Shown: piece after piece, positions 9,049 to 17,895 of the stretch
Layout of the letters: each line of letters begins with the position of its first letter
How positions within the stretch are numbered: position 1 is the stretch's first letter
Source: Synechocystis sp. LKSZ1
GTDB lineage: Bacteria > Cyanobacteriota > Cyanobacteriia > Cyanobacteriales > Microcystaceae
DNA length: 64,000 bases
Assembly (NCBI RefSeq): GCF_040436315.1
Contig: NZ_AP031572.1
Span: 930,001-994,000 of the forward strand
Reading direction: 5' to 3'
Made by a program: the position numbers and the translations under genes
The notes under the pieces: generated by a model
The model's database searches: none
What the model saw: only the letters and a program-made list of their open reading frames with translations
What the model was told of the DNA's origin: nothing

Positions 9049-11379
9049 ATGGAAGATGCAACCATGGCAAATCCAACTTTTGATCTGGCTGACGCCCAGG
9101 GCCTTGAACGCCCTAGGCGATTTACTCTCCCGGCGTGGCTTGTACTCATCTGTCTGGTAACGTTTACGGTCTTGATTTCGGCCGGCGCTGCTATTTATAA
9201 AAATGCACCCCCGATCCCAGCAACGGTGGTCTCGCCTCAGCAGGAAATGATTCTGACTCAGGAGAATATTCAACACGGGCAGGAAACCTACCTCGCTCGC
9301 GGCGGCCAGCACATTGGCAGTATCTGGGGCCACGGCAGTTACCTGGCGCCGGACTGGACAGCGGATGTGTTGCACCGTTGGGGTTTGGCCACTGCTGGCG
9401 TCCTCTACAACGGCGATGCCACTTTCGATCAGGCGGATTGGGAAGCGTTGTCGGACAGTGAGCGGGCCTTGCTCCAGGTTGAAGTCCGTAATCAATTTAA
9501 GCCCAATCGCTACGACTCAGAGACTGACACTTTAACCTTAACAGCCGCCCAGACGGCAGGCCTGCAAGAGGTTTTCGCTGACTATCACACCCTATTAACC
9601 AACGGCTCGGCGGTGCATTCTATTCCTCGGGATTGGTTTACCGACGACACCCAAATTCGGGATGTGACGGCCTTTTTTAGCTGGACGGCTTGGACAGCGG
9701 CGGCAAATCGTCCCCATGCGCCCTTTTCCTACACAGCCAACTGGCCCCACGACGATCTGATCGGCAACCAGGCCCCCGGGCAGTTTTTGGTTTGGTCGAT
9801 TGTTTCGGTGATTGTTTTGATTGCGGCCATTGCCCTCTTTCTATTTATCTATCTGACCCAGGAAGATGCCGAAGAAATCCAGAGCGTGGCGGAACGTCCG
9901 GCCCTGCGTCTGGCAACCCCCAGCCAGAAAGTGACGACCCTCTTTTTTGGAGTGGCGATGGCCCTATTTGGGGTTCAGTTACTGATGGGCATGGTCACGG
10001 CCCACTACGCCGTGGAAGGGGAAGGCTTCTATGGGGTTCCCCTTCAGCAGTACTTACCCTATGCCGCTTCTCGCACCTGGCATTTACAATTGGCAGTCTT
10101 TTGGATTGCCACCTGTTGGTTGGCCGCTGGTCTCTACTTTGGCCCTCGCTTTGGCAAACATGAACCGAAGTTCCAGGCCATTGGTAACGGCGTGCTGTTA
10201 GCCGCTTTAACCGTGGTCGTGGTCGGTTCCCTCGTCGGGGCCTGGGCTGGTGTCCAGGGTTATCTTGGCGATAAAAGCTTTTGGTTTGGTCATCAGGGCT
10301 ACGAGTATGTGGAACTGGGCCGTCTCTGGCAGTTGTTGCTGATCGGTGGTATGGTCTTCTGGCTCTGGTTGATGTTCCGGGCCCTGCAACCGGCCCTGAA
10401 AGCCGAAGGCAGTAAAACTGGCCTGAACCACTTTTTCCTCTATAGCGCCATTACCATTCCCTTGTTCTATGCTTCAGGGTTAATGTATACCAATCATACT
10501 CCCCTCAGTATCGCAGAGTACTGGCGTTGGTGGGTGGTACACCTCTGGGTAGAAGGCTTTTTTGAAGTGTTTGCGACGGTAGCCATTGCTTATCTCTGTA
10601 GTGAACTGGGTTTCCTGAAACGTTCCTCGGCACTACGGGCCACCTACCTGACTACCATTCTTTATCTCGGCAGTGGGGTGATTGGCACCTTGCACCACCT
10701 CTACTTTGCGGGGACGCCGGTATTTATCACCGCCATGGGGGCCGTTGCCTCGGCCCTGGAAGTGGTGCCCCTGACCTTGATCGGTTTTGAAGTGGTGAAA
10801 TCCCTCAAACTCTCCCAGGAGGCCCAGGGCTTTTACCGGATGCCCCTTAAGTTCTTTATTGCGACCTGTGTGTGGAATTTAATCGGGGCTGGGGTCTTTG
10901 GCTTCTTGATCAATCCCCCCATTGTTCTCTACTACTCCCAAGGTATTAACACCACGCCCATTCATGCCCACTCGGCCCTCTACGGAGTCTACGGCTCCCT
11001 GGCCATTGCCCTCATGCTCTTTGCCCTGCGGGAAATTACGCCGGATCGTTTTTGGGATGAGAAAAACTTCAATTTTGCCTTCTGGTGGATCAATGGCGGC
11101 CTGGTGCTGATGATGGTCACTGGCCTGATTCCCAACGGTTTCTATCAACTGATGCAATCGATTAACCACGGGACTTGGTACGCCCGTAGTGCGGAAGTCA
11201 TTGCTTCTCCTTGGATGCAGGGGACGGTGTGGCTAAGGATTCCCGGTGATCTGGTCTTTACCGTCGGGGCCATGATGCTGATCTACTGTGTTGGTCAAGC
11301 GGTGTGGGGAATTTTCCAACAACCCACCCAGGCCCAACCCACAGAATCAAACGTGATTCCCTCTTCTACCAATTCATAG
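9049..11379 (+). CDS. norB: quinol-dependent nitric oxide reductase (qNOR)
   Basis: A 776-residue single-subunit NO reductase that reduces 2 NO to N2O with electrons from quinol. An N-terminal anchor helix (about residues 28-50) precedes a periplasmic domain (HGQETYLARGGQHIGSIWGHG), then about 12 further membrane helices of the haem-copper oxidase fold. Metal-ligand histidines lie in TWHLQLAVFW, HLWVEGFFEVFA, GTLHHLYFAG and THAHSALYGVYG-like segments. ATG 9049 has GGAAAG 9 nt upstream; ATG 9064 (MANPTF) has GGAAG 8 nt upstream and is equally plausible. It is divergent from a Crp/Fnr regulator across a perfect palindrome and followed by glbN. Confidence 0.95.
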   Translation: MEDATMANPTFDLADAQGLERPRRFTLPAWLVLICLVTFTVLISAGAAIYKNAPPIPATVVSPQQEMILTQENIQHGQETYLARGGQHIGSIWGHGSYLAPDWTADVLHRWGLATAGVLYNGDATFDQADWEALSDSERALLQVEVRNQFKPNRYDSETDTLTLTAAQTAGLQEVFADYHTLLTNGSAVHSIPRDWFTDDTQIRDVTAFFSWTAWTAAANRPHAPFSYTANWPHDDLIGNQAPGQFLVWSIVSVIVLIAAIALFLFIYLTQEDAEEIQSVAERPALRLATPSQKVTTLFFGVAMALFGVQLLMGMVTAHYAVEGEGFYGVPLQQYLPYAASRTWHLQLAVFWIATCWLAAGLYFGPRFGKHEPKFQAIGNGVLLAALTVVVVGSLVGAWAGVQGYLGDKSFWFGHQGYEYVELGRLWQLLLIGGMVFWLWLMFRALQPALKAEGSKTGLNHFFLYSAITIPLFYASGLMYTNHTPLSIAEYWRWWVVHLWVEGFFEVFATVAIAYLCSELGFLKRSSALRATYLTTILYLGSGVIGTLHHLYFAGTPVFITAMGAVASALEVVPLTLIGFEVVKSLKLSQEAQGFYRMPLKFFIATCVWNLIGAGVFGFLINPPIVLYYSQGINTTPIHAHSALYGVYGSLAIALMLFALREITPDRFWDEKNFNFAFWWINGGLVLMMVTGLIPNGFYQLMQSINHGTWYARSAEVIASPWMQGTVWLRIPGDLVFTVGAMMLIYCVGQAVWGIFQQPTQAQPTESNVIPSSTNS

Positions 11380-11497
11380 CCAATTACTAATCCATTGCTG
11401 AGGCCTGGGTTCGTCATTCTCAAGTCAACATCAATGGATGCTGGCCCGGCGATCCGGCTTCAACCTACTAAGCTCAAACTATTCAAGGAGAGAAGCC

Positions 11498-11872
11498 GTG
11501 GCAACTTTATTTGAAAAACTAGGTGGCGGTGCCGCCGTTGATCTAGCCGTTGATAAATTTTACGAGCGCGTCCTCGCCGATGACCGTATCAAACACTTTT
11601 TTGCCGATGTGGATATGGCCAAGCAACGAGCCCACCAAAAAGCCTTTTTGACCTATGCCTTTGGCGGTACAGATAAATACGATGGCCGCTATATGCGCGA
11701 GGCCCATTGGGAATTGGTCGCACATCACGGCCTGAACAGCGACCACTTTGACGCCGTGGCCGAGGACTTAATGACGACCCTTCAAGAAATGGGGGTTCCC
11801 GAAGACTTGATCGCAGAAGTGGCCGCCATTGCCGGCGCCCCAGCCCATAAACGGGATGTCCTTAATCAGTAG
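11498..11872 (+). CDS. glbN: truncated haemoglobin GlbN (2/2 type, group I)
   Basis: I choose a GTG start at 11498, preceded by AAGGAGAG 6 nt upstream. This gives 124 residues, the same length as Synechocystis GlbN. The longer open frame from 11438 adds 20 unrelated residues. Haem residues are all in place: proximal H70, distal H46 (bis-histidyl ligand), and H117 in APAHKRDV, which in GlbN is covalently attached to the haem vinyl. The family scavenges reactive nitrogen species. Its position 118 bp after norB supports that role here, possibly in a common transcript. Confidence 0.95.
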   Translation: MATLFEKLGGGAAVDLAVDKFYERVLADDRIKHFFADVDMAKQRAHQKAFLTYAFGGTDKYDGRYMREAHWELVAHHGLNSDHFDAVAEDLMTTLQEMGVPEDLIAEVAAIAGAPAHKRDVLNQ

Positions 11873-11903
11873 TTTTGTTCATTTACATCAGGATGCAAGT
11901 CTT

Positions 11904-11978
11904 ATGATTCGTTTACTTGTTGGTGTTTTGGTCTTTGTGATCAATACCGTTTACGCTAACCGCCCCTATCCTCCCTAG
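11904..11978 (+). CDS. possible 24-residue membrane micro-protein
   Basis: A 24-codon open frame with AGGA 10 nt before its ATG. The product starts MIRLLVGVLVFVINTVYA, a single hydrophobic helix, and ends NRPYPP. It follows glbN by 31 bp on the same strand. I do not recognise it. It resembles many unannotated one-helix proteins of photosynthetic or respiratory membranes, but at this length chance cannot be excluded. Confidence 0.35.
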   Translation: MIRLLVGVLVFVINTVYANRPYPP

Positions 11979-12041
11979 AAAATCTGGCCCCTGGTGTGCT
12001 CCAGGGCCAGCTTCCGATCCCTCTACTTGTGGAGTTAAACC

Positions 12042-12128
12042 ATGAATACTTTTCTAACCAGTTATATCGTTGGGGCCATTGTCCGCGACCACCCGGCCCT
12101 TGCTATAATCCTCGCTCGACCCGATTAG
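12042..12128 (+). CDS. possible 28-residue micro-protein
   Basis: A 28-codon frame, MNTFLTSYIVGAIVRDHPA..., with GGAG 7 nt before the ATG, a good ribosome site. Moderately hydrophobic first half. It lies 63 bp after the other micro-ORF. An extended -10 (TGCTATAAT, 12101-12109) overlaps its 3' half, which argues that part of this stretch is promoter and weakens the coding call. Confidence 0.3.
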   Translation: MNTFLTSYIVGAIVRDHPALAIILARPD

Positions 12129-12146
12129 ACGGCGCAACCCTATAAT
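12101..12146 (+). promoter_or_regulatory. two candidate -10 elements ahead of the TrmJ-like gene
   Basis: TGCTATAAT at 12101-12109 (extended -10) and TATAAT at 12141-12146, both rightward, 110-150 bp before the next gene. Neither has a convincing -35 hexamer. Confidence 0.4.
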
Positions 12147-12256
12147 ACGGCTGACGGAAAAAGAGCAACATTTTAATTCATTGTTTTGCTTCCTTAAACC
12201 AGGGCGATTTTAGCCATGTTTCTCCGGTTGACTTTGCCATCTTGGAATACAGATAA

Positions 12257-13009
12257 ATGACTACCCTAGCGACTCTGCGGATTATTTTGGTGGAACCCGC
12301 TGGCCCCCTGAATGTGGGGTCAGTGGCCCGCGTGATGAAAAATATGGGCTTGCAAACCCTGATCCTCGTCAATCCCCAGTGTGACCCCCTGGGAGAACAG
12401 GCTCGACAGATGGCGGTGCATGGCCTGGATGTGCTGGAACAGGCCCGTTGTGTTCCTACCTTGGCCAAGGCCCTGCAGGGTTGTCAACGGGCTATGGCTA
12501 CGACGGCCTTCAGTCGCAATCTCCATTCGCCCCTGGAGGCCCCCCGTCAGGCCCTCCCCTGGCTTCTGGAAGCAGAGGCGACCAGCGCCCTCATTTTTGG
12601 CCGGGAAGACCGGGGTCTGAGCAATGAAGAACTGAACTTGGCCCATCGTTTTGTCGGCATTCCTGCCAATCCGGCCTATGCGTCTTTAAACCTGGCCCAG
12701 GCCGTGGCTATCTGTGCCTACGAGCTATATCAACATAGCTTCCAGGCCAATGCTTTGCTCCCCCTTGCACCAGAGACGGGACAGGCTCCCCTAGAACATC
12801 TAGAGGCCTATTATCAACATCTCGAAACAATCCTGCTAGGAATTGGAGTACTTTATCCCCATACTGCCAAGGCTCGCATGGCTAAGTTAAGACGCATTTA
12901 CCAAAGAGCCTGCCCGAGCACAGAAGAGGTGGCCCTCTTACGGGGAATTTTGCGTCAAATTGATTGGATTCAGCAACATTTGCCCCCAAAACCGGGTCAG
13001 GATGCTTAG
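12257..13009 (+). CDS. SPOUT RNA methyltransferase, TrmJ-like
   Basis: A 250-residue TrmH/SpoU-type 2'-O-methyltransferase. Motif 1 EPAGPLNVGSVARVMKNMG is at residues 13-31, motif 2 LIFGREDRGLSNEEL near 114 and motif 3 PAYASLNLAQAVAICAYEL near 138. Together these form the trefoil-knot SAM site. The N-terminal position of motif 1 and the C-terminal helical extension match TrmJ, which methylates position 32 of tRNA, rather than RlmB. The exact target nucleotide is inference. Confidence 0.88.
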   Translation: MTTLATLRIILVEPAGPLNVGSVARVMKNMGLQTLILVNPQCDPLGEQARQMAVHGLDVLEQARCVPTLAKALQGCQRAMATTAFSRNLHSPLEAPRQALPWLLEAEATSALIFGREDRGLSNEELNLAHRFVGIPANPAYASLNLAQAVAICAYELYQHSFQANALLPLAPETGQAPLEHLEAYYQHLETILLGIGVLYPHTAKARMAKLRRIYQRACPSTEEVALLRGILRQIDWIQQHLPPKPGQDA

Positions 13010-13157
13010 TCGCTTAGCCTTTCTCTTGACCTGCCTCTTGTACCCACAGGAATTTTCTGGGGGTGTAAACGCCGGGTTATCTTGACAGTCCGGTGGTTAA
13101 TGGTACGGTTATAGGCTAGGGTCATTCCCTCCTTTTTTGCTTCCTCCTCAAATACCC

Positions 13158-14456
13158 ATGCCCCGTTCAAGACCCCGCCGCTCGGAGCGTCGCTCCCTTA
13201 CCCTGGTTGCCTCTCCCTCAGAACAGGCCCCGGAAACAACCCCTGTTGTTAATCCTCGTCCTCGTAGTACAGCTCGCCAACCCAATGTCATTATCGCAAC
13301 CGGTCTTTACGTTCTGCGCCTCGGTATTCTAGGGGCGGGTCTAGGAGTACTGGCGGGAACAGTATTAACGACCTTTGCCCCGACTCGTTTTCTCTCCCCT
13401 GAGGCCTTAGCCTCTAAAAAAATGTCGCTCTCAGCCACAGCTGAGGATTCCCGGCCGATTAAACCTCAACACCTGGTATCTAATCTGAATCAGTGGTTGC
13501 AAGAACCCAAGCCCGTCGCCTCAGCCGCTCCAACCGCATCCTCTGTGCCGGAACTGACTGCTCCCCAGCGGTCGATGCCGGCCCCCAGCCAAGAGATGAC
13601 AGCTCTGACCCAAAAATTGCAGGCCCTGGCCAAGCCGCTCCAGCCGAAAATCAAACCCTACGCCTACTTCATTGATGTAGACAATGGGCAGTACGTTAAC
13701 CTAGCGGGAACTCAAACCCTACCTGCAGCAAGTACAATTAAACTCCCCATTGTCATCGCCTTTTTTGAGGATGTGGATGCGGGAAAAGTGATGCTCCAGG
13801 AACAACTCCCCCTCTCCAAGGATGTGATTGGCAGTGGCTCAGGAGATATGCAGTACCAAGTCGGGAAAGTCAAGAGTTACAGCGCTCTGGAAACCGTCAC
13901 CAAAATGATTGTAATTAGCGACAATACCGCAACGAATATGCTGATTAAACGTCTGGGGGGCAAACAGGCCTTAAATCAACGCTTCCAGGCCTGGGGGTTA
14001 ACCCAAACGGTTATTAATAATCCCCTACCGGATCTCGAAGGCACCAACAAGACCAGTCCCCAGGATCTGGTCAAGGCCCTGATCAAGATTCACCAAGGGG
14101 ATACGCTCTCGCTCAAGTCCCGCGACCGCCTGCTGAACATTATGCAGGGTACTAAAACCCGGACTCTCCTCCCCCAAGGCTTGGAAACAGATGCCAAGAT
14201 TGCCCATAAAACGGGGGATATTGGTACCCTGTTGGGAGATGCGGGCATTATTGATATGCCCAATGGTAAGCGCTACATTGGTGCAGTGATGGCCACTCGG
14301 CCCTACAACGACCCTGCGGCTCGTACCCTGATTCAAAATATTTCCCGCACTGTTTACCAGCACTTTAAGGGCACAACCCCTCCGCCTCCAACAGTGGCCA
14401 GTAAACCCGTGAGTAAACCAGCCCCACTGGTAGCTAAGCCCAAGTCCTTGCCTTAG
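13158..14456 (+). CDS. class A beta-lactamase-fold serine hydrolase, membrane anchored
   Basis: Start taken at ATG 13158 (432 residues); an upstream TTG at 13137 is less likely. After a basic N-terminus there is one membrane helix at about residues 44-73, then a Pro/Ala-rich linker to about residue 165. The penicillin-interacting domain follows with STIK (192-195), SDN (254-256) and KTG (351-353), i.e. all three active-site motifs. A glutamate at 294 in the omega-loop region could be the general base. The C-terminus is Pro/Lys-rich. Such cyanobacterial proteins could be beta-lactamases or peptidoglycan-related esterases; the sequence does not decide. Confidence 0.88.
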   Translation: MPRSRPRRSERRSLTLVASPSEQAPETTPVVNPRPRSTARQPNVIIATGLYVLRLGILGAGLGVLAGTVLTTFAPTRFLSPEALASKKMSLSATAEDSRPIKPQHLVSNLNQWLQEPKPVASAAPTASSVPELTAPQRSMPAPSQEMTALTQKLQALAKPLQPKIKPYAYFIDVDNGQYVNLAGTQTLPAASTIKLPIVIAFFEDVDAGKVMLQEQLPLSKDVIGSGSGDMQYQVGKVKSYSALETVTKMIVISDNTATNMLIKRLGGKQALNQRFQAWGLTQTVINNPLPDLEGTNKTSPQDLVKALIKIHQGDTLSLKSRDRLLNIMQGTKTRTLLPQGLETDAKIAHKTGDIGTLLGDAGIIDMPNGKRYIGAVMATRPYNDPAARTLIQNISRTVYQHFKGTTPPPPTVASKPVSKPAPLVAKPKSLP

Positions 14457-14585
14457 ACCAATGCTCCTAATTAGGGCTATGGATCTCTACCCCTCCACCT
14501 CCGCTTTTTCTCCGTCACAAGGGGAGGACGAGCGAGGTCCAGTTGTATCGTCGGGTTTTAGAGATTGAGGATTAACCATAACGGC

Positions 14586-15707
14586 TCAATCCCAGAGGCG
14601 ACGACGGGCCTGGCCCTGTAGGCGTTGGTGCGCATCCCGCAATAGATTGGGAATAGCCAATTGTTCAGGACAACGGGGCAAACAATCGCCACAGTCCGTA
14701 CAATGGTGGCCTCGACGGCCAGGGAACCAATGACCCGCATTTTCGAGCATTTGGTAACGATATTGGCCAAAAGCTTGCATGTCGTAAGCCAGGGCCAAAT
14801 TACGGAGCCGGAGAATTTCAGGAATATTGATGTCCTCTGGGCAGGGTAAACACGCATAGCATTGACGGCAATAGTCCGAGTCGAGGGCCTGTCGGGCCTG
14901 GACTTCTAGCCCCTGGAGTCGAGCTTGTTCCAGGGGAGTTAAGGGGCCAACTTGGTCGGCCCACTCTAGAGGTTCCTGTAATTCCTGGGCATTGGCTGGG
15001 CCAACGCTCAGCGTCGTAATGCGGGGATCACTGAGCAGAAAACGATAATTCAGGCCCAGGGGCGTGAGGGGATGACAGAGTTCCCTTAAGCGTTGGGGCG
15101 GGTTGTAAAGTTGGCCTCCCTTATCCGCAGGAGAAATAATAAAAATGCCTAGGTCGAGGGACTGGGCCAGCGCAATAGCAGGCGCTAGCCGTTGATAGAA
15201 GGTGTAGTAGTGGAGATTAACGAATTCAAATAAGCCGGTTTGGATCGTCGAGAGGACGAGTTCCAGGGGGCCATGGGTAGAAAAACCAATGTGTCGAATT
15301 TTGCCGGCCGCTTGGGCCTGTTGGAGAACCGAGAAACAACCCCCTGGTTGAGTAACCCAGGCTAGATGCTGGGGGGTATTAATGCCGTGGAGGGCCAAGC
15401 AATCCAAGTAATCCACCTGCAAGCGGGCCAGGGAGTCGTCCAACGCTTGGCTTAGACTGGCCGCATCCGGTGTGGGACAGAGTTTGCTGGTCAGGTAAAT
15501 TTGGTCGCGGGGCAGTGAACGGAATACTCGTCCTAGGTACACTTCGCTGTTACCGTAACCCCGAGCCGTTTCCAGATGATTGATGCCAGCGGCCCAGGCC
15601 TGATGGACGGTTTCGGCCATGACGGCTTCTGAGGCCAGACAACGCATGGTTCCCAAGGAAAACACTGACAGGGCCAGGCCCGTTTTACCAAAACGACGAT
15701 ATTGCAC
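14586..15707 (-). CDS. aldo/keto reductase with C-terminal ferredoxin-like domain
   Basis: A 373-residue protein. Residues 1 to about 265 form an AKR barrel: FGKTGLALSVFSLGTMR at the start, the active-site tyrosine in ETARGYGNSE and the lysine in IYLTSKLCP. The C-terminal 100 residues hold two cysteine clusters, CRQCYACLPCPEDINIP and CTDCGDCLPRCPEQL, the latter a 4Fe-4S ferredoxin pattern. This AKR-ferredoxin arrangement is common in cyanobacteria, but its substrate is unknown. Its start overlaps the stop of the upstream bifunctional nuclease gene by 1 bp, so the two are co-translated. Confidence 0.92.
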   Translation of the reverse strand: MQYRRFGKTGLALSVFSLGTMRCLASEAVMAETVHQAWAAGINHLETARGYGNSEVYLGRVFRSLPRDQIYLTSKLCPTPDAASLSQALDDSLARLQVDYLDCLALHGINTPQHLAWVTQPGGCFSVLQQAQAAGKIRHIGFSTHGPLELVLSTIQTGLFEFVNLHYYTFYQRLAPAIALAQSLDLGIFIISPADKGGQLYNPPQRLRELCHPLTPLGLNYRFLLSDPRITTLSVGPANAQELQEPLEWADQVGPLTPLEQARLQGLEVQARQALDSDYCRQCYACLPCPEDINIPEILRLRNLALAYDMQAFGQYRYQMLENAGHWFPGRRGHHCTDCGDCLPRCPEQLAIPNLLRDAHQRLQGQARRRLWD

Positions 15708-16222
15708 TAGGACTGTTCACTTTCTTCTTCGGAGCTAAGGCCAGCCTGTTTGATCAGATCTTCGGGCCGCAGATTAGAAATAAAGTCCCGGAAGGCCTGG
15801 CGCTCCTCTTCGTCCGCATCCCGATCCACGGGAATGGAGGCATCGGCAATCACCTCTTCCATCACCCAGATGGGGGTATTTAAGCGCAGGGCGATGGCAA
15901 TGGCATCACTGGGGCGGCAGTCAATTTCTTTTTTAATTTGGCCCTGTTCCAAGCAGAGAACGGCGTAGAAGGTATTGTCCTGGAGGGAATGGATAATAAT
16001 GCGGTCAAGTACCAAATCCCAGGCCTGGAAGAGATTGACGATCAAGTCGTGGGTGAGGGGCCGGGTCGGCTTCTGGTTTTCTAGCGCCCCAATAATGGCC
16101 CGGGCTTGGTCTTGGCCAATGTAGATGGGGAGGGCCCGACGATCAGAACCGTCTTTCAGTAGAACAATAGGACTGCGAGTAACCGCATCCAGAGCAATTC
16201 CAGCAACTTTCATTTCAATCAT
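15707..16222 (-). CDS. bifunctional nuclease (BFN/DUF151) family protein
   Basis: A 171-residue protein of the BFN domain family. Recognisable segments are MKVAGIALDAVTRSPIVLLKD at the N-terminus, RALPIYIGQDQARAI (about residues 29-43) and EIDCRPSDAIAIALR (about 99-113), the most conserved part of the family. The tail is acidic and serine/glutamate-rich. Plant members have RNase and DNase activity; the role in cyanobacteria is not established. It is first in a two-gene unit with the aldo/keto reductase. Confidence 0.92.
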   Translation of the reverse strand: MIEMKVAGIALDAVTRSPIVLLKDGSDRRALPIYIGQDQARAIIGALENQKPTRPLTHDLIVNLFQAWDLVLDRIIIHSLQDNTFYAVLCLEQGQIKKEIDCRPSDAIAIALRLNTPIWVMEEVIADASIPVDRDADEEERQAFRDFISNLRPEDLIKQAGLSSEEESEQS

Positions 16223-16393
16223 CGGCCTGATCCTTGGGCTGTAAAGGGACGCGGTGAAGCGCCTTGACCACTCCTATTGTAGAGAATCTTGACCGGGGAT
16301 TTTCTCCCTGGCCTTGGCCGCCTGCGGTCGGCGCCGCTGCTTGCCCCTTGCTAAAGGCCTCTCCTATGATGGGGGCATCCTCTTAAAAAAATC

Positions 16394-17470
16394 ATGAGAA
16401 CCATGGAAAATTCTAGAAAACGGCTTAAATCCCTTGGATTTTCGGCCCTATGGGGTCTGAGTATCAGTTTTCCCCTACTATTGCCCCTGGCTGTCCAGGC
16501 CCAACGGGTCGGCAATATCAATCCCAGCCAAGATAGCACCAATGTTCCCGGTGATACCACCATCTCGGGGGTTTTTCGGGGCCGGGAAGGGGGAGGCGTG
16601 GCCCTCAATAGTGTGAGGCTCTACCTCAATAACCAGGATGTAACCAACCAGAGTACGATTACCAAGGATTTTTTTAGTTATCGCCCCAGTCAACCCTTGG
16701 CCCCTGGCCCCCATCAAGTCCGGCTAGAGTTTCAGAATAATCAGGGCCAGCCTAAAAGTACGCAATGGCAATTCGTTGTGCAACAGCCCCAGGCCAGTCT
16801 AGTCATTGATGCCGTTACCCACAACGCCGCCAACCAACCCCTGGGCCCTGGTGCCACCTTTTTAGCCACGATCACGGGAACACCTCGGGCCCAGGCCACG
16901 ATTCTGCTGATCGAAAATGGCCGGGGCATTCGCTCCCTCCCCGTCCAGGAAGTCTCGCCGGGGGTTTACGTCGGTACCCTCAATCTTACTGCTCAGGATC
17001 AAATCCAGGAAGGGATTGTGGTGGGGCGTCTGCAACGTAATAATCAACGGGTCTATGCCGCCGCGTCCCAGGGAGTTGTGTTTAGTCCCAATGCGGGCTC
17101 CGGCGACGTCCCTAGCGGTCACCCCTCACCCCCGGTTACCAATCCCACGGCCCTGCGGCCGGTATTTACCAACTATCAAAATGGTGACCGCATTACCAGC
17201 CGAGGCTTTCGTCTCCAGGGCCAGACCCGGCCCAATGCCCAGTTGACCATCCGTGTGACAACCTCCCTACCCGTCCTGGGGGGCTTTTTAGACTTGGCAA
17301 ACAGTACGTTAGTGGATCAAACTGTGATTGCCGATAATCAAGGTAACTTTCAAATTCAGGTTCCCCCACCCGCCAATTTTTCTAGGGGCCTGCGTTATCT
17401 GATCCGAGCGACAGCTAGCCAGGGGAATCAGACGAGCCCGCCCGTGGAACTCACCCTGATTCAAGAATGA
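16394..17470 (+). CDS. secreted protein with Ig-like repeats, function unknown
   Basis: A 358-residue protein with a Sec signal peptide of about 36 residues (hydrophobic core LWGLSISFPLLLPLAVQA, cleavage near AQA). The mature part shows about three beta-rich segments of the Ig/cadherin-like type. One begins INPSQDSTNVPGDTTISGVF, another contains TLRPVFTNYQNGD-like text and a last one TRPNAQLTIRV. ATG 16394 or 16403 could be the start. It overlaps convergently with moaE by 10 bp. Probably periplasmic or outer-envelope; I do not recognise a named family. Confidence 0.8.
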   Translation: MRTMENSRKRLKSLGFSALWGLSISFPLLLPLAVQAQRVGNINPSQDSTNVPGDTTISGVFRGREGGGVALNSVRLYLNNQDVTNQSTITKDFFSYRPSQPLAPGPHQVRLEFQNNQGQPKSTQWQFVVQQPQASLVIDAVTHNAANQPLGPGATFLATITGTPRAQATILLIENGRGIRSLPVQEVSPGVYVGTLNLTAQDQIQEGIVVGRLQRNNQRVYAAASQGVVFSPNAGSGDVPSGHPSPPVTNPTALRPVFTNYQNGDRITSRGFRLQGQTRPNAQLTIRVTTSLPVLGGFLDLANSTLVDQTVIADNQGNFQIQVPPPANFSRGLRYLIRATASQGNQTSPPVELTLIQE

Positions 17471-17892
17471 TCATGGTCGCGGCAATAGACCCATTGGGCC
17501 GGTAGGTCTTGGTAATACTCTTTTTTCCAGATGGGCAGTCGGTGCTTAATCTGGTCGATGATGTAGCGAGCGGCTAAAAAGGCCTGTTCACGATGGCTGG
17601 CGGTGGTGCCGACCCAGACGGCGGCATCCCCCAGTTGCAGACTGCCGTAGCGATGGCAAGCAATGGCCCCGTGTAGGGAAAATTGGCCACAGGCTTCGGT
17701 TAGGATCCGTTCCCCTTCCTTTTGGGCCAGGGCCATGTAGATTTCGTAGTCTAGGGCCCTAACGGGGTGGCCCTGGTTATGGTTTCTCACCCAGCCTTCA
17801 AAGACTACCAGGGCCCCGGCTTGGGGATGTTTTAGCAATTGGTTTAGGGCCTCAGCCTGGATCGCGTCACCCGTCAAAAAAAACTGTTGCAT
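17461..17892 (-). CDS. moaE: molybdopterin synthase catalytic subunit
   Basis: A 143-residue MoaE. It transfers sulphur carried by MoaD onto precursor Z (cPMP) to form molybdopterin. Conserved blocks are VVFEGWVRNHNQGHPV (about residues 28-43), LDYEIYMALAQKEGE and AIACHRYGSLQLGDAAV. Active-site lysines lie in LPIWKKEYYQ near residue 118. It lies 3 bp downstream of moaD and is last in the molybdenum-cofactor operon. Confidence 0.95.
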   Translation of the reverse strand: MQQFFLTGDAIQAEALNQLLKHPQAGALVVFEGWVRNHNQGHPVRALDYEIYMALAQKEGERILTEACGQFSLHGAIACHRYGSLQLGDAAVWVGTTASHREQAFLAARYIIDQIKHRLPIWKKEYYQDLPAQWVYCRDHDHS

Positions 17893-17895
17893 GGC

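Noticed and set aside
13081-13125. TTGACA...TTATAG promoter before the beta-lactamase-fold gene
   Set aside because: The spacer is about 21 bp, too long for a normal promoter.
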